The notes below the pieces were generated by a model. It searched no databases. It was not told the DNA's origin and worked only from the letters and a program-made list of their open reading frames with translations. From Prostheceraeus crozeri (taxonomy: Eukaryota > Platyhelminthes > Polycladida > Euryleptidae), in the NCBI GenBank assembly GCA_907163375.1, contig CAJQUW010010458.1, forward strand, positions 575,582-639,581: a DNA stretch of 64,000 nt, in the 5' to 3' direction. Positions 32,832 to 45,614 of this stretch are shown one piece after another. The position numbers and the translations under genes are program-made. How positions within the stretch are numbered: position 1 is the stretch's first letter; each line of letters starts with the position of its first letter.

Positions 32832-32916
32832 ACATATCAGTAACCTAATGTCTACTCGGAGTTAGACAGAAATCTCACCGTGTAACTCCTCGTAGACAGT
32901 AGGTTACTGTACATGT
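32832..32916. repeat. Hairpin-forming inverted repeat
   Basis: Arms of about 33 bases (32832-32864 and 32883-32916), with CAGTAACCTAATGTCTACTC against its complement GTAGACAGTAGGTTACTG, flank an 18-base loop. A few mismatches are present. It could be a MITE remnant or give a stem-loop RNA; no evidence for either. Confidence 0.65.
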
Positions 32917-33390
32917 ATTCATCGCTACACATATTTTTAGGTTCAATATCTTTGTACTTTTTACAATTACATTAGCTTTTATTGGTATTTATGCTATTAA
33001 CTTAAGTTTGTCCAGGTTTGCAGGTAACAAGAACAAGGAGTCTATATTTACTGACTAGTTTATTCATTTTTCTTAAGTAACTATCATTAATGAAATCAAT
33101 GCAAAGGTCAATTTGATTTTCATTGTTTTTATGGTTGGCTTTTGATTTAGGTCTTACAGAATTTGTTTGATATTTGAAATAGTTTGAATCCATTCTCAAA
33201 CAGACGTTGTTCCATTACATTGACTGACTCTAAAGAAGTATCCGAGGAACGATGATGTACATATTTAATACTATTGAGCACAAAATCATTTTTACGTGAT
33301 TGGGCAGCCAACTATCTTTACGCATCGTAATTCCAGGATGACAGGATTTGCTGAGCCATTTATACCGCAACTTTTGATTTACGGAAATAC

Positions 33391-34800
33391 TTAGTTCAAA
33401 AAATTCAAATAATCGCTTTCAGGAATTTCAATTGTGAAATTGACATTATTGCTTATTGAATTAATTATATGTAATATGGGCTGAAAAAAGTTTATTATCT
33501 TTTGGGAATGTTCCCAATCGTCGATATACCGCTTGTAATTTAAGGGTAGAGTATTCAAATTTTTATTTAGGCTACCAAAAGCTATTGCTTCAATTACATT
33601 CATGTAAAAGATCGCAAAAGGCGGAGCAAAATGAGCCCCATAGGGCATCCGTTTATCTGTAAATATGTTATTATTATTGTAAGTTATTTCATAATTATAG
33701 GATGTGAATTTCAAAAATTCAACTAGGTCATCAACTATAAACCCATAATTATCAATTTAATCCCAATGTATTTTAGCATACGCTTCTATTTCTGTGATAG
33801 CCTCAGTAATTTTTGGGTATACAAACTGATATTGGCATACTCGAATACAAGTTTGAACACCCAGTGAAATAAACACTTGGTCTTAATTTACAGACTCGCT
33901 AGCACTGTTATTAAGAATTTTGATCAAAGATATAGAACTATCCAAATGGGCCGGAACAATTTTTGATAATTGGTTGAAGAGGACTCTCACAAACCGGTCA
34001 ACTTTTTGAGTAGGGATGCCAATATGACAGGGAAAATCCAATATTCTCTCCTTCGATTTATTGACCGGTTTTTTTAATATAAAATGATGTTTTAAAAACA
34101 GCCGGCGCTTCGGCGCCGCCAGACACTTTGAAGGGCTTAGATAAAATATAGTTCGATAGCCCCAGGTAAATATTGCAATAAAAAAAAGTTCGCAATAAAA
34201 GTGTTCAAATATGAAAGAGTGTGTTTTTTTTGGGGCTTGGCGTTTTGGGAATGTGACTTAATCAACCGAAAACACGAGTTTTTTTTATTTTTTTTTTATT
34301 ATAACGAACTCAGCTTTTTAATTCTTATTATTTATATTTTTATATTTTTTTTTTTTTTTAAATTATTTTCATTCTATCTGCGGCCGCTGCAAACTAATTG
34401 TTTTTTTTTTTTATACTTTATTTTAAAAAAAAAAAATTTTAGATTATAGGAAGAGAAATTTTGGGATTTCCCTGTCATAATGAACAACCTCCTGTACATG
34501 ACCATCAACTGGGGATGCCAATAGCTGAAGCGATAGGCTTTGAGGGGAAGAATTCATTAATCTTGTCCTTATGATCTTTTATATTTACACGAAAGTAAGC
34601 CGGATGACTTCCACAAGTTAATGACTTTTGATAGTCTATGAAAGCATTGTTGCGACAATTATTACGAATCAAGCAATTCGCCTGATTTTCTATGCTAGAA
34701 TTTTTGGATTTTTCTGTGCATTTGTATTTGCTATTGTCATTCAAATCTGACCTTCAAATAATACTATCTTTACCTACGATTATGCTCCGCTTTGATTTAT
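33391..34800 (-). pseudogene. Penelope-like reverse transcriptase fragment
   Basis: The minus strand from 34744 reads PAYFRVNIKDHKDKINEF and SKPIASAIG, similar to the early region of Penelope-like reverse transcriptases. After an insertion and frame changes, 33714-33391 gives DKRMPYGAHFAPPFAIFYMN and YKRYIDD, the palm region with a DD catalytic pair. Stops and shifts break it. No GIY-YIG endonuclease is seen. Attribution to Penelope-like elements is by motif wording and needs a tree. Confidence 0.65.
34025..34511. mobile_element. Insertion with 12-bp duplication in the reverse-transcriptase fragment
   Basis: Direct repeats GGGATGCCAATA lie at 34013-34024 and 34512-34523. The left end TGACAGGGAAAATCC and the right end GGGATTTCCCTGTCA (to 34477) are inverted. 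A 34-bp tail (34478-34511) is present only on the right. Inside are a GC-rich hairpin CGGCGCTTCGGCGCCG (about 34103), a T-rich tract of over 150 bases and no gene. The long open frame 34201-34449 is a product of the T-rich tract. Confidence 0.7.
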
Positions 34801-37384
34801 CAGACGGGATGACAAGCAAATTATTTTGTTGAAGGAAAATCCTCTAATCAGATTTTATTTTATTGATTTTTTATATAATGCCATGTCAAGAATGATGAAA
34901 CCATGTCAATTTAGTTGATAGACTATCTATGTCCAAAAGTATATATATGATAAAGTATCCGTGACGTGAGCACAGCTTTTTTTACTCTATGAAATTCAAC
35001 TAGGCGAATATTCTACATGTGATGTATTAGGTTAAAATGGCCGAGATCCATATCAAGAAGCACATAGCATCATTTTGACTGAAAGTCACTATTGGTTACT
35101 CGAAAGATCAACGGATTTCAAAGAACTGGAGATACCAAATTCTTGAGTTATGATATGCCGAGTACCAGATGAGTGAAACATTGTCTGATTGCAACCTAAT
35201 TTTCATTTTGTGATCTCGTAATAACGGCGAAATGTTTAGTGGAATCGCGTGAGGCTTCCGTGAAGCATGTCACTTAGTGAACGTTTGAAATTCTGTTACA
35301 ATCGTGATCATCACGGTCATGACACCATTTTGGCTGTTCCAGATATTGATCAACTGGCTATTAGATTGAGTGCAACAATTTTCCTCCATGAGGAATTAGT
35401 CCATCGATATAACTTACTTAACAAACATAGAGGCGAAAAAGAAACGAATACAATCTTTTCACGTAGGTCTACACATCATCGTGTTGATAAGAGACGATGT
35501 AGTGAAAAAGTGTGCTCTCCTCGAGTCACGAATCAAGCTGAAAGTTCAGTCCAAATCTTGCGCACCGTAGATACGTTGAAGGTAATGACCAGAGCTGATC
35601 AAATATGCAAAATGCATAAAATGCATATTTCAGCTTTAATTGTATAAAAATGCATATAATGAAAATAAGTATTTTTAAATACATTTATGGATGATTTCTT
35701 GAGAAAACATGAGTCATTATAAACAACTTATGTCTCGTTTCCTGTCTTGATATCTGTCTTCTCCTTTCTGTTCGAAGTTTGCCATCAAGCTTCGAATATG
35801 TTGAAAGCGGCTAGAGCAATGATATCTTTTATGCCGAAGACGATTTGTTTAGCACACGGTCTCCACAAAGTTATTGACATTGATGTTTGGACTCTATCCA
35901 AAAGTGAATAAATTGATGCTTTAACCGAAATGATATTCAGAAAATAGCCGCCACGTCGTCGTAAGCTGGAATAAGCTCGCATGCCATACTACCACCCTCT
36001 TCGACAATCTTTGATTACTTTTGTATAACTTTCTCTTTGATTTTCATTTATACAGAGAGACAAAAAGTCTTGACACTTAGAATTATAACCATTGTTTTCT
36101 TTGATGAAGTAGCATCAAACCAATAACTTTAAATGGTGAAAATTATTTTTACACATATCTAGCAAACCGCACAGCTCCTAGCATCAATGCAAGCTCAAAT
36201 TCTATTGTTCATAGAGTTGATCCGATCTCTCTTGCTCAATGCGTTCTCGTTGCCATTCAGCTAGGTTGGACAAGTTTTTTAAAAAAACTTTACAGCGAAA
36301 CACATTGTCAAAATCAAAATTACGTGCCGGTGTAATGATATTCCCTTCCCCCCCAATCCATGCTGCTGATCGTAAAATCTAAATCAGAGAATTAGCATAA
36401 TACTCCGGTTTAAATCTGTAAATCAATTAAAGTTTTAGAATAGGTGGAATACAAACTTAATAAAGTCTCCTAAAATTCACAGGCCCCGATATCTCAGTAT
36501 ACTATAACACAAAGTAAGCAAGTATACAAAGTATACAAAGTAATCGAAATGCTATTGCAGAAAAACGGAGTAGTTTATAATTGAAATCAATTACATTTCA
36601 TGAGTAATTGACACAAGTCTGAAGTGTACAAGCGGCGTAGACATACCAAGCCATTCACTTGGTAGCGCACTTTAACATGTGGTAAAAGTGCACTGATTGA
36701 ATGAGGTATCTTGCTATTCTGTTGATTCTGAACGCTGTGGAGTGATCGATTTAAGTTATATCATTAAGCTGCTGTGATACACAATTTATAACTGTCAGAT
36801 CGCCATAAGCGCAGATGACATGAATCGAATCTATAACAAATTTTTAAGTTAATAATTCAGTCAAATTTACCCTTTCATTAATATTGCGTCCATTAGGCAA
36901 TATTTCGATCCGCATCTTTTGAGACATCCCATAGTGGCAAGAAATGTGTCATTATAAAAAAGGAGATCAATGCAATTCTAATGGCATCACTCCCAACCTC
37001 ATACGATGCCTAGAACGCCTCCAAATTGCAATTTTCAAAAAAATGAAATTTTAAAACTAATTCAAAAATGAAAGGGTTAATTGTGAAAATGTGCCTATTT
37101 CTGAGCATCAGAGAGAATGAAAAGGATTATACCAGTAGTTTATTGTAAGAAACTATATGCAATTGGATCATTAAAATTATCATTAATTTCAGTGCATTCT
37201 TTGAAATTTTTGTTTTAATCAATCTTTGAAGAATATCAGTTGATGCAAAGAGCATTAATAGTGTCCAGTTCACCCTGAGTAAGTCTTATATCCCAAACAG
37301 CAAATGTGCGGCACATAGTGGTGAACCAGTGCCTTTCAGCCACTGGATATAATAAATATCACTACATGTCACCATCATGCGTCG
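34801..37384. other. Non-coding stretch
   Basis: No gene is recognised. The open frame 35267-35647 plus (126 codons) has an ATG and no known motif, and codes for a charged protein; it may be chance or a short remnant. A word CAGAGAGACAAAAAGTCTTG near 36054 resembles a mariner-type end but has no partner. Confidence 0.4.
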
Positions 37385-37717
37385 TTGCGTTTGATATTTA
37401 GTCAGTTCTTACACGCATGGATCTCTTTTCACCGTAAAGGTTCCACTCTGGCTGCTTCCGTCATCGCCGCAATGGAAAGGAGGGAGACCATGTTGTCTGA
37501 CAACGACCAGGCAGCAGTTTTGGTCAACGCTCCCTATCGAATATTACTGAGCAAAGATCAAGTTGAGAGGGCTAAGCTCGGCCTTCGAGAAATTGTTCAG
37601 CGCACCCGATCTGAGCTGCCTCCACCGGCGCCGCTAATTTTCGTCCGACCTAGAGTAGGACATCGACAAGCTGCTCAGCTTAGGGGCGCATCTCAGGGAG
37701 TTCCTCCTCAACGATAG
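37385..37717 (+). pseudogene. Possible hAT transposase fragment
   Basis: The 110-codon open frame contains AAVLVNAPYRILLSKDQVER followed by AKLGLREIVQR, which resembles the region after the insertion domain of hAT-type transposases (a position where DPRFK-like and LSxxQ words occur). It is short, has a basic tail, and has no BED finger, catalytic residues or terminal repeats nearby. It could equally be a small host exon. Confidence 0.3.
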
Positions 37718-39576
37718 CCAGTCGTCGAGGGCCTCGTCGAAAGTTTGTTGTTCTTACCGGCCAACATTGAGTGACATTTGTTAATGTGAAGTGTTAAGTA
37801 AGCTGTTCGCAATTATTGTTTATTGAACGACAAAGGATTTTTATAATTTTTGAAGCTTTGTAAGTGAATGGATAAATTCAGGGCAATCACTTTAGTTCGC
37901 AATTAATTGTTATATGTTAATTCGAAAACCATCTTTTTACAAATACAGCAACTTAATCAGTAATCCCAGTGAGTATCTCCGAAAATGGATTTGTACTCGG
38001 ACTCGGACTCGAACTCTGTGGTTTTTGCCCGAACTCGATCCAAAAATCGACCGAGTCCTAAGCCCTAGCCATTTCAGCAGTTCAGGTACCATCATAGTTA
38101 GAACTTTAGCAGACATTTTATCCACAGTACTTCATTAAAGAGCAAGAGAAGCACAGGCCCCATTAATGTGAATGTTTGATAGAATCTCAAAGTACAATGA
38201 CAAGGTGCCATAATCAGCCATTGAAAGTAACCATTCTTTAGGTGCAGTTGTCATGGCTACGCTTGTCCACGTATGATGTCATGTGCTGCTTTCAATGCAA
38301 ATCCATTAATTTATGCAAACGATATTAAAGTAAGCGCTAATACATCTCAAAAGAAATGAAACTTGCATGCACAAAAATGATCGGATATCAAAATCGTGCC
38401 CTATAATATAAGGCCTATGTACATGTGCGAGCCATTCATCAAATTATTGTCGCAAATATATATAGTCCGGAAGCTAGCGAGACCTTGTGCAGGGAACGAG
38501 GTAGTACATAAAACTTTCATATTGCAGTCAATCTATAAGGTAAAAGCAATATACTAAACTGAAAATGATAAATGCCAGTAATTAAATCAAAATTCCATGA
38601 ATTGTATTATGTCAATTAATTCGGCACAAAGTAATCTACATGTAACTCTACTAATGTAGAATCCTATCCGTAGTCTTTCTTATAAGGCTTCAATAGGAAA
38701 GGGACTAATGCAAGTACATGCGATATAGTAAGGATCTAACTTAATTGGAATCACTTATACGAATTATGAAAAATTGCTCACTTGAACGATCCTCAATTAC
38801 GAATTCTACTGCTATACTTACTATAACGTGTGGGTAATACTTTATCAATTTGGTCAACTTTGTTCTAACGATGACTGTCGATTGGTCAGTTGAAAATTGA
38901 CACCGCACAGACCTGTCATCTGTCGACTAATGACAAAGTCCCCCTGCTGTGATTGAGTAAGAAGATGAAAGTGTTTGAGATTAAGATGAAGATATAGTTA
39001 TGAGATCCTGACAAGGATGCATGGTTCGTTCTCTACAGGTGTTAAGAATCATTCAAAAGTTCAGCAAAACGTGTCTAAGAATGAAGAAAAATGTGATACC
39101 TAAAATGATTAAATTTGTTAGCAATGAGTTCATCAGCAGGAACTCGACCAGGATTCTCGTTTCGGCCCCTAATTCCTGAACGCTCAGACCTGTTCGAGTG
39201 GGGCCCTCCACACCTATTATGTACAGACTCAATGACAACAACTTTAAATGTTAATACAAATGAAACAGAAAATAAAATATACGATGAAAATTAAACATAA
39301 ATAACGGAAACTATTCAGACTGAAGGAAAATAACATAATAAATAATTAAATTGAAAATAAATAAGTAATTATGATGACAATGAACTAATAGCGGAAAAAT
39401 TGGAATAAAGGAAAATGACATAATAAAAGATAATTAAATTGAAAATAAATAAATAATTACAGAATTATAATCGAAACTGTTATGGCATTACAAATAAGAA
39501 AGGTTTGTCACAATCGGCAAAAGGACAGTGTACCAAAATCTGGAGTCAAGGAATCCGGAATCTTTCATACCTGTAG
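37718..39576. other. Non-coding stretch
   Basis: No gene is recognised. At 37998-38060 there are two inverted CTCGGACTCG-type words, and at about 39140-39210 a block unlike its AT-rich surroundings with weak box-B similarity. Neither can be assigned to a family. Confidence 0.35.
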
Positions 39577-40960
39577 TCATAATCGGTAGTTCATGTAAAA
39601 AGTCGATAAAGTTGTTGTGTTGAAGGATTTGTAATTATGCATCTTGCCTTGAAGGTTTCGATCATTATTAACACGCACTGTAATTTGTTTGGCGGCATAA
39701 AGTCCGAATTTTCTTAAAATTTTGTCATGTCTATGCAATGATCTTTCTGCAGATATTATTTGCTGCTGCATCCCCTTGATCTTAGCAATCTGAAACTTTT
39801 CTTCGATTTCATGACGAAAAATCTTCTAACGAGGAGCAGATGCGACCACATCTAATGAGTTGACTGCTGAAAACGTTATGTCCAATTTTGTGGGGCATAT
39901 TATTCTCAGGAAATGTCAAAAGTGTTGCTGGAAAGTTGAAGTCGTCCACTTTGTGATATACCGAAGTCTTAAGGCCAGTGGTGGTAACTTTCAGTTTAAC
40001 ATCACGATAATCTGCTTCTTTATTATCAAGTCCGCTTCTGTTAGCTTCTAAGCTATCTGGATAGATGCTTGGCATAATTTGTCAAAATGCTTGTAATTGA
40101 AGATACATAAGTCATCGATGCATCTGGTGGCCTTGGACGTAGTCGTGCTAATCCAACCTTTTTCTCTTTCATCAGATTTTGCATGTATCTAAATTCACAA
40201 TGAAGAAGAAAGAGATCTGCGAGTAATGGACTGCAGTTACCTCCCATAGGGATCCCACATTTTTGTTTGAATGCAAAGTTACTGAATGTTATGCATACTT
40301 CGTTGATGATGAAATTGATTGCAGCTTTGAAATTGTCTTTGGTAAAATTTGTGAAACCTTTATATTACTTAGTTGACAGGAATGCTTTATCAAACTTGAT
40401 GCAGAGAAATTTCCTATTTGTATCGTTGAAAATGATGTCCAGTAAATCGTGGATATTCTTAATGACTTCCGCTTGATATAAATTGGTATATAGTGTGGAG
40501 AAGTCAAAAATCTGGATGTCATAAACTCTGAAAGATTGCGTTCTGGTTAAGAATTCTTCAGTTGAGAGAATACTCCGGAAACAATTTATGCCCGAGTTGT
40601 TTTGATTTGCCAAACAGCATCTGTTTAAATAGTCTCTGATTACTGCCAAACCTTTATTCATTTTTACTGATAACTGTCTAGTGCTACAATGCTTGGTACC
40701 TGCAATGCAGCGGAATTTATCAGGAGATTTGTGCAGTTTAGGAAGCCAATAAAATTATGGAAGTTTCATGTCAATCTCTTTGCAATTCGTATTAAAGTGT
40801 TTACTTATGAAAGATTTATGATTACTTATAATTTCTACTGCGTTTTTGTCAGTAGTTACATAATATGTGCCATTGCCAGTAGGTGTCATGGTATTCAAGT
40901 TGAATCCCAACTCGAAAGGCATAGTACACCTCTAACCTACTTCATTAAAATCTTTGCGTC
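39577..40960 (-). pseudogene. Penelope-like reverse transcriptase fragment, second copy of the class
   Basis: The minus strand reads, from the right, a LPKLHK motif (about 40744) and CSTRQLSVKMNKGLAV, then FDFSTLYTNL (first-aspartate region), then GIPMGGNCSPLLADL (about 40215-40260), then a C-terminal thumb-like region with KTSVYHKVDDFNF. This order is typical of Penelope-like elements. Frame changes break it in at least three places. No endonuclease is found downstream. It is not closely similar in sequence to the fragment at 33391-34800. Confidence 0.75.
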
Positions 40961-41525
40961 TACTAGATCAGATCATTTGCTTTTCAGAAATAGAGAGGAT
41001 AACAAAATCCTAAGTATTTCCAATTAGAATGGTGACATCTAAGGTGTTGTCCATTTTTTAGAGTTTTTGCTCATAAGATAATATACAAATTAGTATTTTG
41101 TTGAACTGGTTATTGTATAAATCAAAACAGATCATGATCTTTCGAATGAGCTATCATTCAGTGACAGAAGGTGAAGTAAAGTGTGCAAACAGACACTATT
41201 TGTTGGCGTATATCAATAATTTTCCTGAAATTTGTTAAAATTTGTAATTACACTAACGAAAAGTGTTTGTTTGCACACATGACTTCATCTTCTGTCACTG
41301 AATGATAACTCATTTGAAAGATCACGATCTGTAGATGATTTCAATAATAACCAGTTCAACAGAATACCAATGTGTATATTATTTTATGAGCAAAAACTCG
41401 AAAAAATGGAGTCAACACCTTTGATGTACATAGGATTTTGTTATCCTCTCTATTTCTGAAAAGCAAATGATCTGATCCGGCAGACGCGAAGCTTTGCAGT
41501 AGGCTAGAGGTGTTGTATGCTATGT
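40921..41525. repeat. Large inverted repeat at the 5' side of the Penelope-like fragment
   Basis: About 40921-41215 and 41230-41525 are imperfect reverse complements of about 300 bp around a short centre near 41222. Shared words include CAGAAATAGAGAGGATAACA and TCATTCAGTGACAGAAG. The inner half lies beyond the recognisable reverse-transcriptase part, so the 5' end of this copy is folded back, as reported for Penelope-like elements. Confidence 0.75.
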
Positions 41526-44500
41526 GAAAGGTCGCGCTAGCTCCCGGACTAATACCATGATATCGGTAAGGAGTTTTTTGGATCAGCAGAATATGTTAGT
41601 AGATGTGAATAGATCGTTGAACAATGAATAATAAACGTCATGTTACAGTGAACGCGTTACTCTATTGTCGCCATTTGCTCCACGAACACAGAGGAGCAAC
41701 TTGCTAATTGATGTCATTGAGTAAAAAGATATGCGTTCTGATAATTATGCTTTTTTATAGAGTATTATCATCAGATCCTGCCCTTCTGCATAAACGCTTT
41801 ATAAAACGGTAATCCATCCAAAGTTATTTAATGAATGACCAATCAAAGCAACATCGATAAGAAAGCAAAGAGCTCGGATAATACGATAGCATAAAATGTG
41901 TAAAATTATTTTGTCCTTTTGTGGTTTAGAATTCTTTAGATCATGAAAAAAAGAATTGTGATGGGTAATTTAAAGGCAAAACACACATAATTTATGAAAG
42001 TAATTTATTGACTGGACGAAAATTAAAAATCATCAAAAAGTCGGGCTCCCTTCACGACGACTCTATATCTTTCATCAAAGGGGACCGTCATTCATAGCTG
42101 GCTAAAATTGATGATCACAAAAAAGTCATCATCACGAAATTAGACACGGTATCAGGCTTCCTGACAGGGCGATCAGCTAGGTGTCTTCTCAAAGGTTTCC
42201 ATTTCATCAAAACATCTGGCGAGGGAACCACAGATGCCGACGCTGGAGTTATCACCACGCTTGAGTTTGAGTTTGATTGCTCTAATAATCAAAGATCTCA
42301 TTACCGACATTTCGCATTTGTACGGACGAATACGCGTGGGGCTTGAATATGGAGACCAGTAGCCTATTAATGCTATTGATTTTCCTGCGGATACGAATAC
42401 AATTATCTACACTGAAAAATAAAGATATGTATATGTACATAACTTTAGTAGGTCCATAGTTAAGGTCATCTAAATTTCAGAATTATGCAACTGAATTACG
42501 CAAGGGGTTTTCTAATGACTACAACCACCAACTTTCATGAAAAAAAGAGCATTTTCGCAATTATTCTAAAAATTGATCACTGTCGCAGCTGTTTTCGCCT
42601 CGTACACAACACACATGACCGACAGCAAATATCTAGGAGTATGATCCCACTGAGCTCTTTTTATTTGTATCAGGCGAAAAATAAGAGTAATGTCTCCTTG
42701 GAAAAATTGACCACTTAAATCAATAATTTTTATCATCGACTACAATAAAAATTCATGATGTTGATGAATTCAGTGGTGATAACTCATACATTTTTTCAAA
42801 TAGATTGACATTTTGCAGAACAATGAAAGGAGAGTGATAATACGAGAGTAGAAGATGTTTATGATGGCTTCAACTATGTCAATAAATTGTTTAGTCTAGT
42901 GATACTTTTTTTAACGCAAGCAAAATATAAATAGAATAATCAAAAACTGAGTTGCATCCCGAGTTGAAATGACAGCAGACCTGAATATTCAAACATTATT
43001 TATAGTTATCGAAATATTCCTATTTTAATTCATCCAGGCTAGTGGTTCGGACTATGTTAAAAATGACATAGAACATTAGAATTCAAATTCCTGGCAGTGG
43101 AAATTCATGTCACATTGATCAAAATTTTCTAGACTACAGACTGTATAGGCTATCTAGCAATGGTTAGTCAACATAAATAGGGAAAGCAGCGCAACATTAT
43201 AGCGTGAACAGAATGATAATTAAAAGTGAATAGGAATACTTATGCTTCATTCAGTTTGCTTATTTATACTTTTTAAAGTTTCCTTAACTGCATTTCAAAA
43301 AATGGTGGCTGAGTAAGAAAGGAGAATTTGTTTATAATGTGAATTTCATTAATGGATAGCAACTAACTCCATTTCTAGTGGAAATGACAGGATAAATTTG
43401 TGAACAATTTCATCTGGAATGCTAATCTTTATGGAAGGATATGAGAAAAGAGATCTTTTTTATCAAGGATGGACATTACGACATGTAGTTCTAGTAATTG
43501 CTCAACAACCATTGATGCGAATCAAATTTCCAATCAAAATTTATGTCACAATGATTGTAGGATGCTGATATTATACATGAAATTTACCAGAGGACGAAGC
43601 ATGTGCATAAAAAATCTCGCTCATTCTAAAAGGAAATGATATCCTGTGCCTGAGAGACAAATCTTCCGACGAATCTCTGACAGTGTAATTCTACATGTGA
43701 AGTCACATGATCACATCACCTAAATAACTGTTTCCATGATTTTCAAGTCATCTACGCACTTGAATGTATTGAATCCATGCTTTACATCAACACCAATAGA
43801 CGATGGGTGGATCCAAATAGCGGACCAATGGAAACGTAAAAAATACAGATGATCTCATTCTTTGGTAATGGAGAAATTTGCCTTGCGATTCGTTTGAGCG
43901 ATTGTAGCAGCCTACAACGGCAATGCTTAATTCAGTGTAATCAATGAATCACTGAAACATCTGTGGTAGCGGACATATATTGGGCTTTTTATCTTCCATA
44001 GGAATTGCATGGCATTTACCGGACAATATTGCAACTAAGAGCAATATTGTCCGGCAAAATGTAGAAATCTTATGCTTAGATGAATTATAATCATTCTAAT
44101 TAAAAAGCCAGAAGCTGCAATTTTTTACCATTCTATTTCCAATATTTCGGCTTCACAGCCTGCGTCAGAGATACCGAAGGGAGAGAAAAGTTAGGAAGAC
44201 AAGGAAATATAAAATTCAAAAAGTAATCCGTACATCACCTCTTGAATCTTTTACTCCCTTCTTCCTAGTTTTTCTCTCCCTTTTGTATCCCTGACGCAGG
44301 CTGTGAAGCCGAAATATCGGAAATTAAATATCAAAAATTTGAAGCTTCTGGCTTTTTAATTAATTATTTTGATTATCATTTTGGTAATAGTATTGCTAAA
44401 AAATAATTTTGATATTTTACTTCATTATTCATTCTGTACATGTAAATCAAAGTTACTCAGTGTTTGGTTGTATATTAAAAGGGGAGTTGTGTTGATGTTT

Positions 44501-45230
44501 AGGGATGTGAGCTATAGGCCCGCTGATAATTCCTGATGATGTTGGATGAACTGAGTCAGGTCTGGTTCCATTCTTCAACTTAATATAAGAATTCAGGTAA
44601 GTGCAAGTTGTTTTGAAATTTCCAGAATGTATGAACACAATAGGCTGCACATGCATACGGTAACATGCATACATGCTTTTCTCTTCAATTATTAATAATT
44701 TATTTTCTGAATTATCACTGTTGAATCTTAAGCTCATTTAACAAAGCATGATTACAGAGGATCTTTGTGTGCATGTGTTTGCAAATTAGTTATAGGAAAT
44801 GAAATTGCAGATCTTTGCAGTTGCTCAAAAGAAAAAATTAAGATGATACATACAATATATTAGAAATCACAGCATAAACTGGACACCCCATATTTTCATA
44901 TTACTGCTCAAGAGTAGCTGATAGCGAATCCCGGCATCCCGGAATTGATAATCTTATTTGAAAGGCACAAATGCAAAAATGTGTTATAAAATGTATCTTT
45001 TCAAACAACTTGACGTGCTTTTGATTTCAGTGTTTGGAAACTTGGATTCCGCACCTCAAGAATGTTCAAGGTTGCGTATCAGTATGGATAGTCCAATTAT
45101 AGAATATCGAGTTGATTAATTGAATCGATCCCCAATCTGCTGTCGCGAAACCGGAACTCAGCTTTTAAGCAGCTGATTCTCATTTTTGCTTTGACTACGA
45201 GGACGGCCTGAGGTTACTTTCCCCATCATA
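41526..45230. other. Non-coding stretch
   Basis: No gene is recognised; the short frames (for example 42485-42718 plus and 44453-44737 minus) have no motif. It contains a 36-base hairpin at 44019-44054 (CCGGACAATATTGC and its complement) and the inverted pair at 44098-44361. Confidence 0.4.
44098..44361. repeat. Inverted pair of ribozyme-like terminal repeats (Penelope-like)
   Basis: Arms (about 44098-44190 and 44270-44361) both end in AAAAAGCCAGAAGC and contain CTGACGCAGGCTGTGAAGCC followed by GAAATATCGG (44291-44320 plus; 44140-44169 minus). This resembles the hammerhead-type motif in Penelope-like terminal repeats, but one core position of a consensus hammerhead (A9) is C here. The pair has no coding region between the arms. 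Confidence 0.55.
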
Positions 45231-45614
45231 GAACCATCATATGACTCGGTTTGCATCTCTGTGTCGTGCGGTCGTGTTTCTGTCTGCGTCTCTCGTGTTA
45301 AAAGTGGTTTTACCGAGTATTTCGCAGTTTATATACCTTCGCAGTAAGAAATTTATATTGTTCGAATCGTCTCCAGCTCGTTGTGGTGTTCGTAGTGGTA
45401 TCTTTTTCGATACTTCAGCTGTTTTTCCCCAGGAGGCTGGATTTCTTTCCATTAAATGTTCATGATATTCAGTCGTTTTAGGATTTGTCGTGTCAGATCT
45501 ACATTGTTGTCCTATTGTCAATCCTATTGTTCTCCGTCCACAGTGTCCCACACGTCGCTATCGTTTTCGAGTGCCGGTGATTATCCTGTGTTGCTGGACT
45601 GGTATTGTCAGTCT

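Noticed and set aside
34379..34390. GCGGCCGC (NotI site) in AT-rich DNA, possible vector or linker trace
   Set aside because: Flanking sequence continues naturally inside a defined insertion with 12-bp duplications; no vector sequence is seen.
34201..34449. Open frame of 82 codons coding for a phenylalanine-rich protein
   Set aside because: It arises from a T-rich tract inside an insertion; no start context or domain.
35267..35647. 126-codon open frame as a host gene
   Set aside because: No motif, no splice context that can be defined and unremarkable composition; left unassigned.
36052..36085. Mariner-type terminal sequence CAGAGAGACAAAAAGTCTTG
   Set aside because: No partner end or transposase found within several kb.
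37998..38060. tRNA-like CTCGGACTCGGACTC block
   Set aside because: No cloverleaf, no A and B boxes at proper spacing; better explained as a short repeat.
39140..39210. Possible second tRNA-derived SINE (GGTCGAGTTCC box on the minus strand)
   Set aside because: The A box is unconvincing and there is no second copy in the window.
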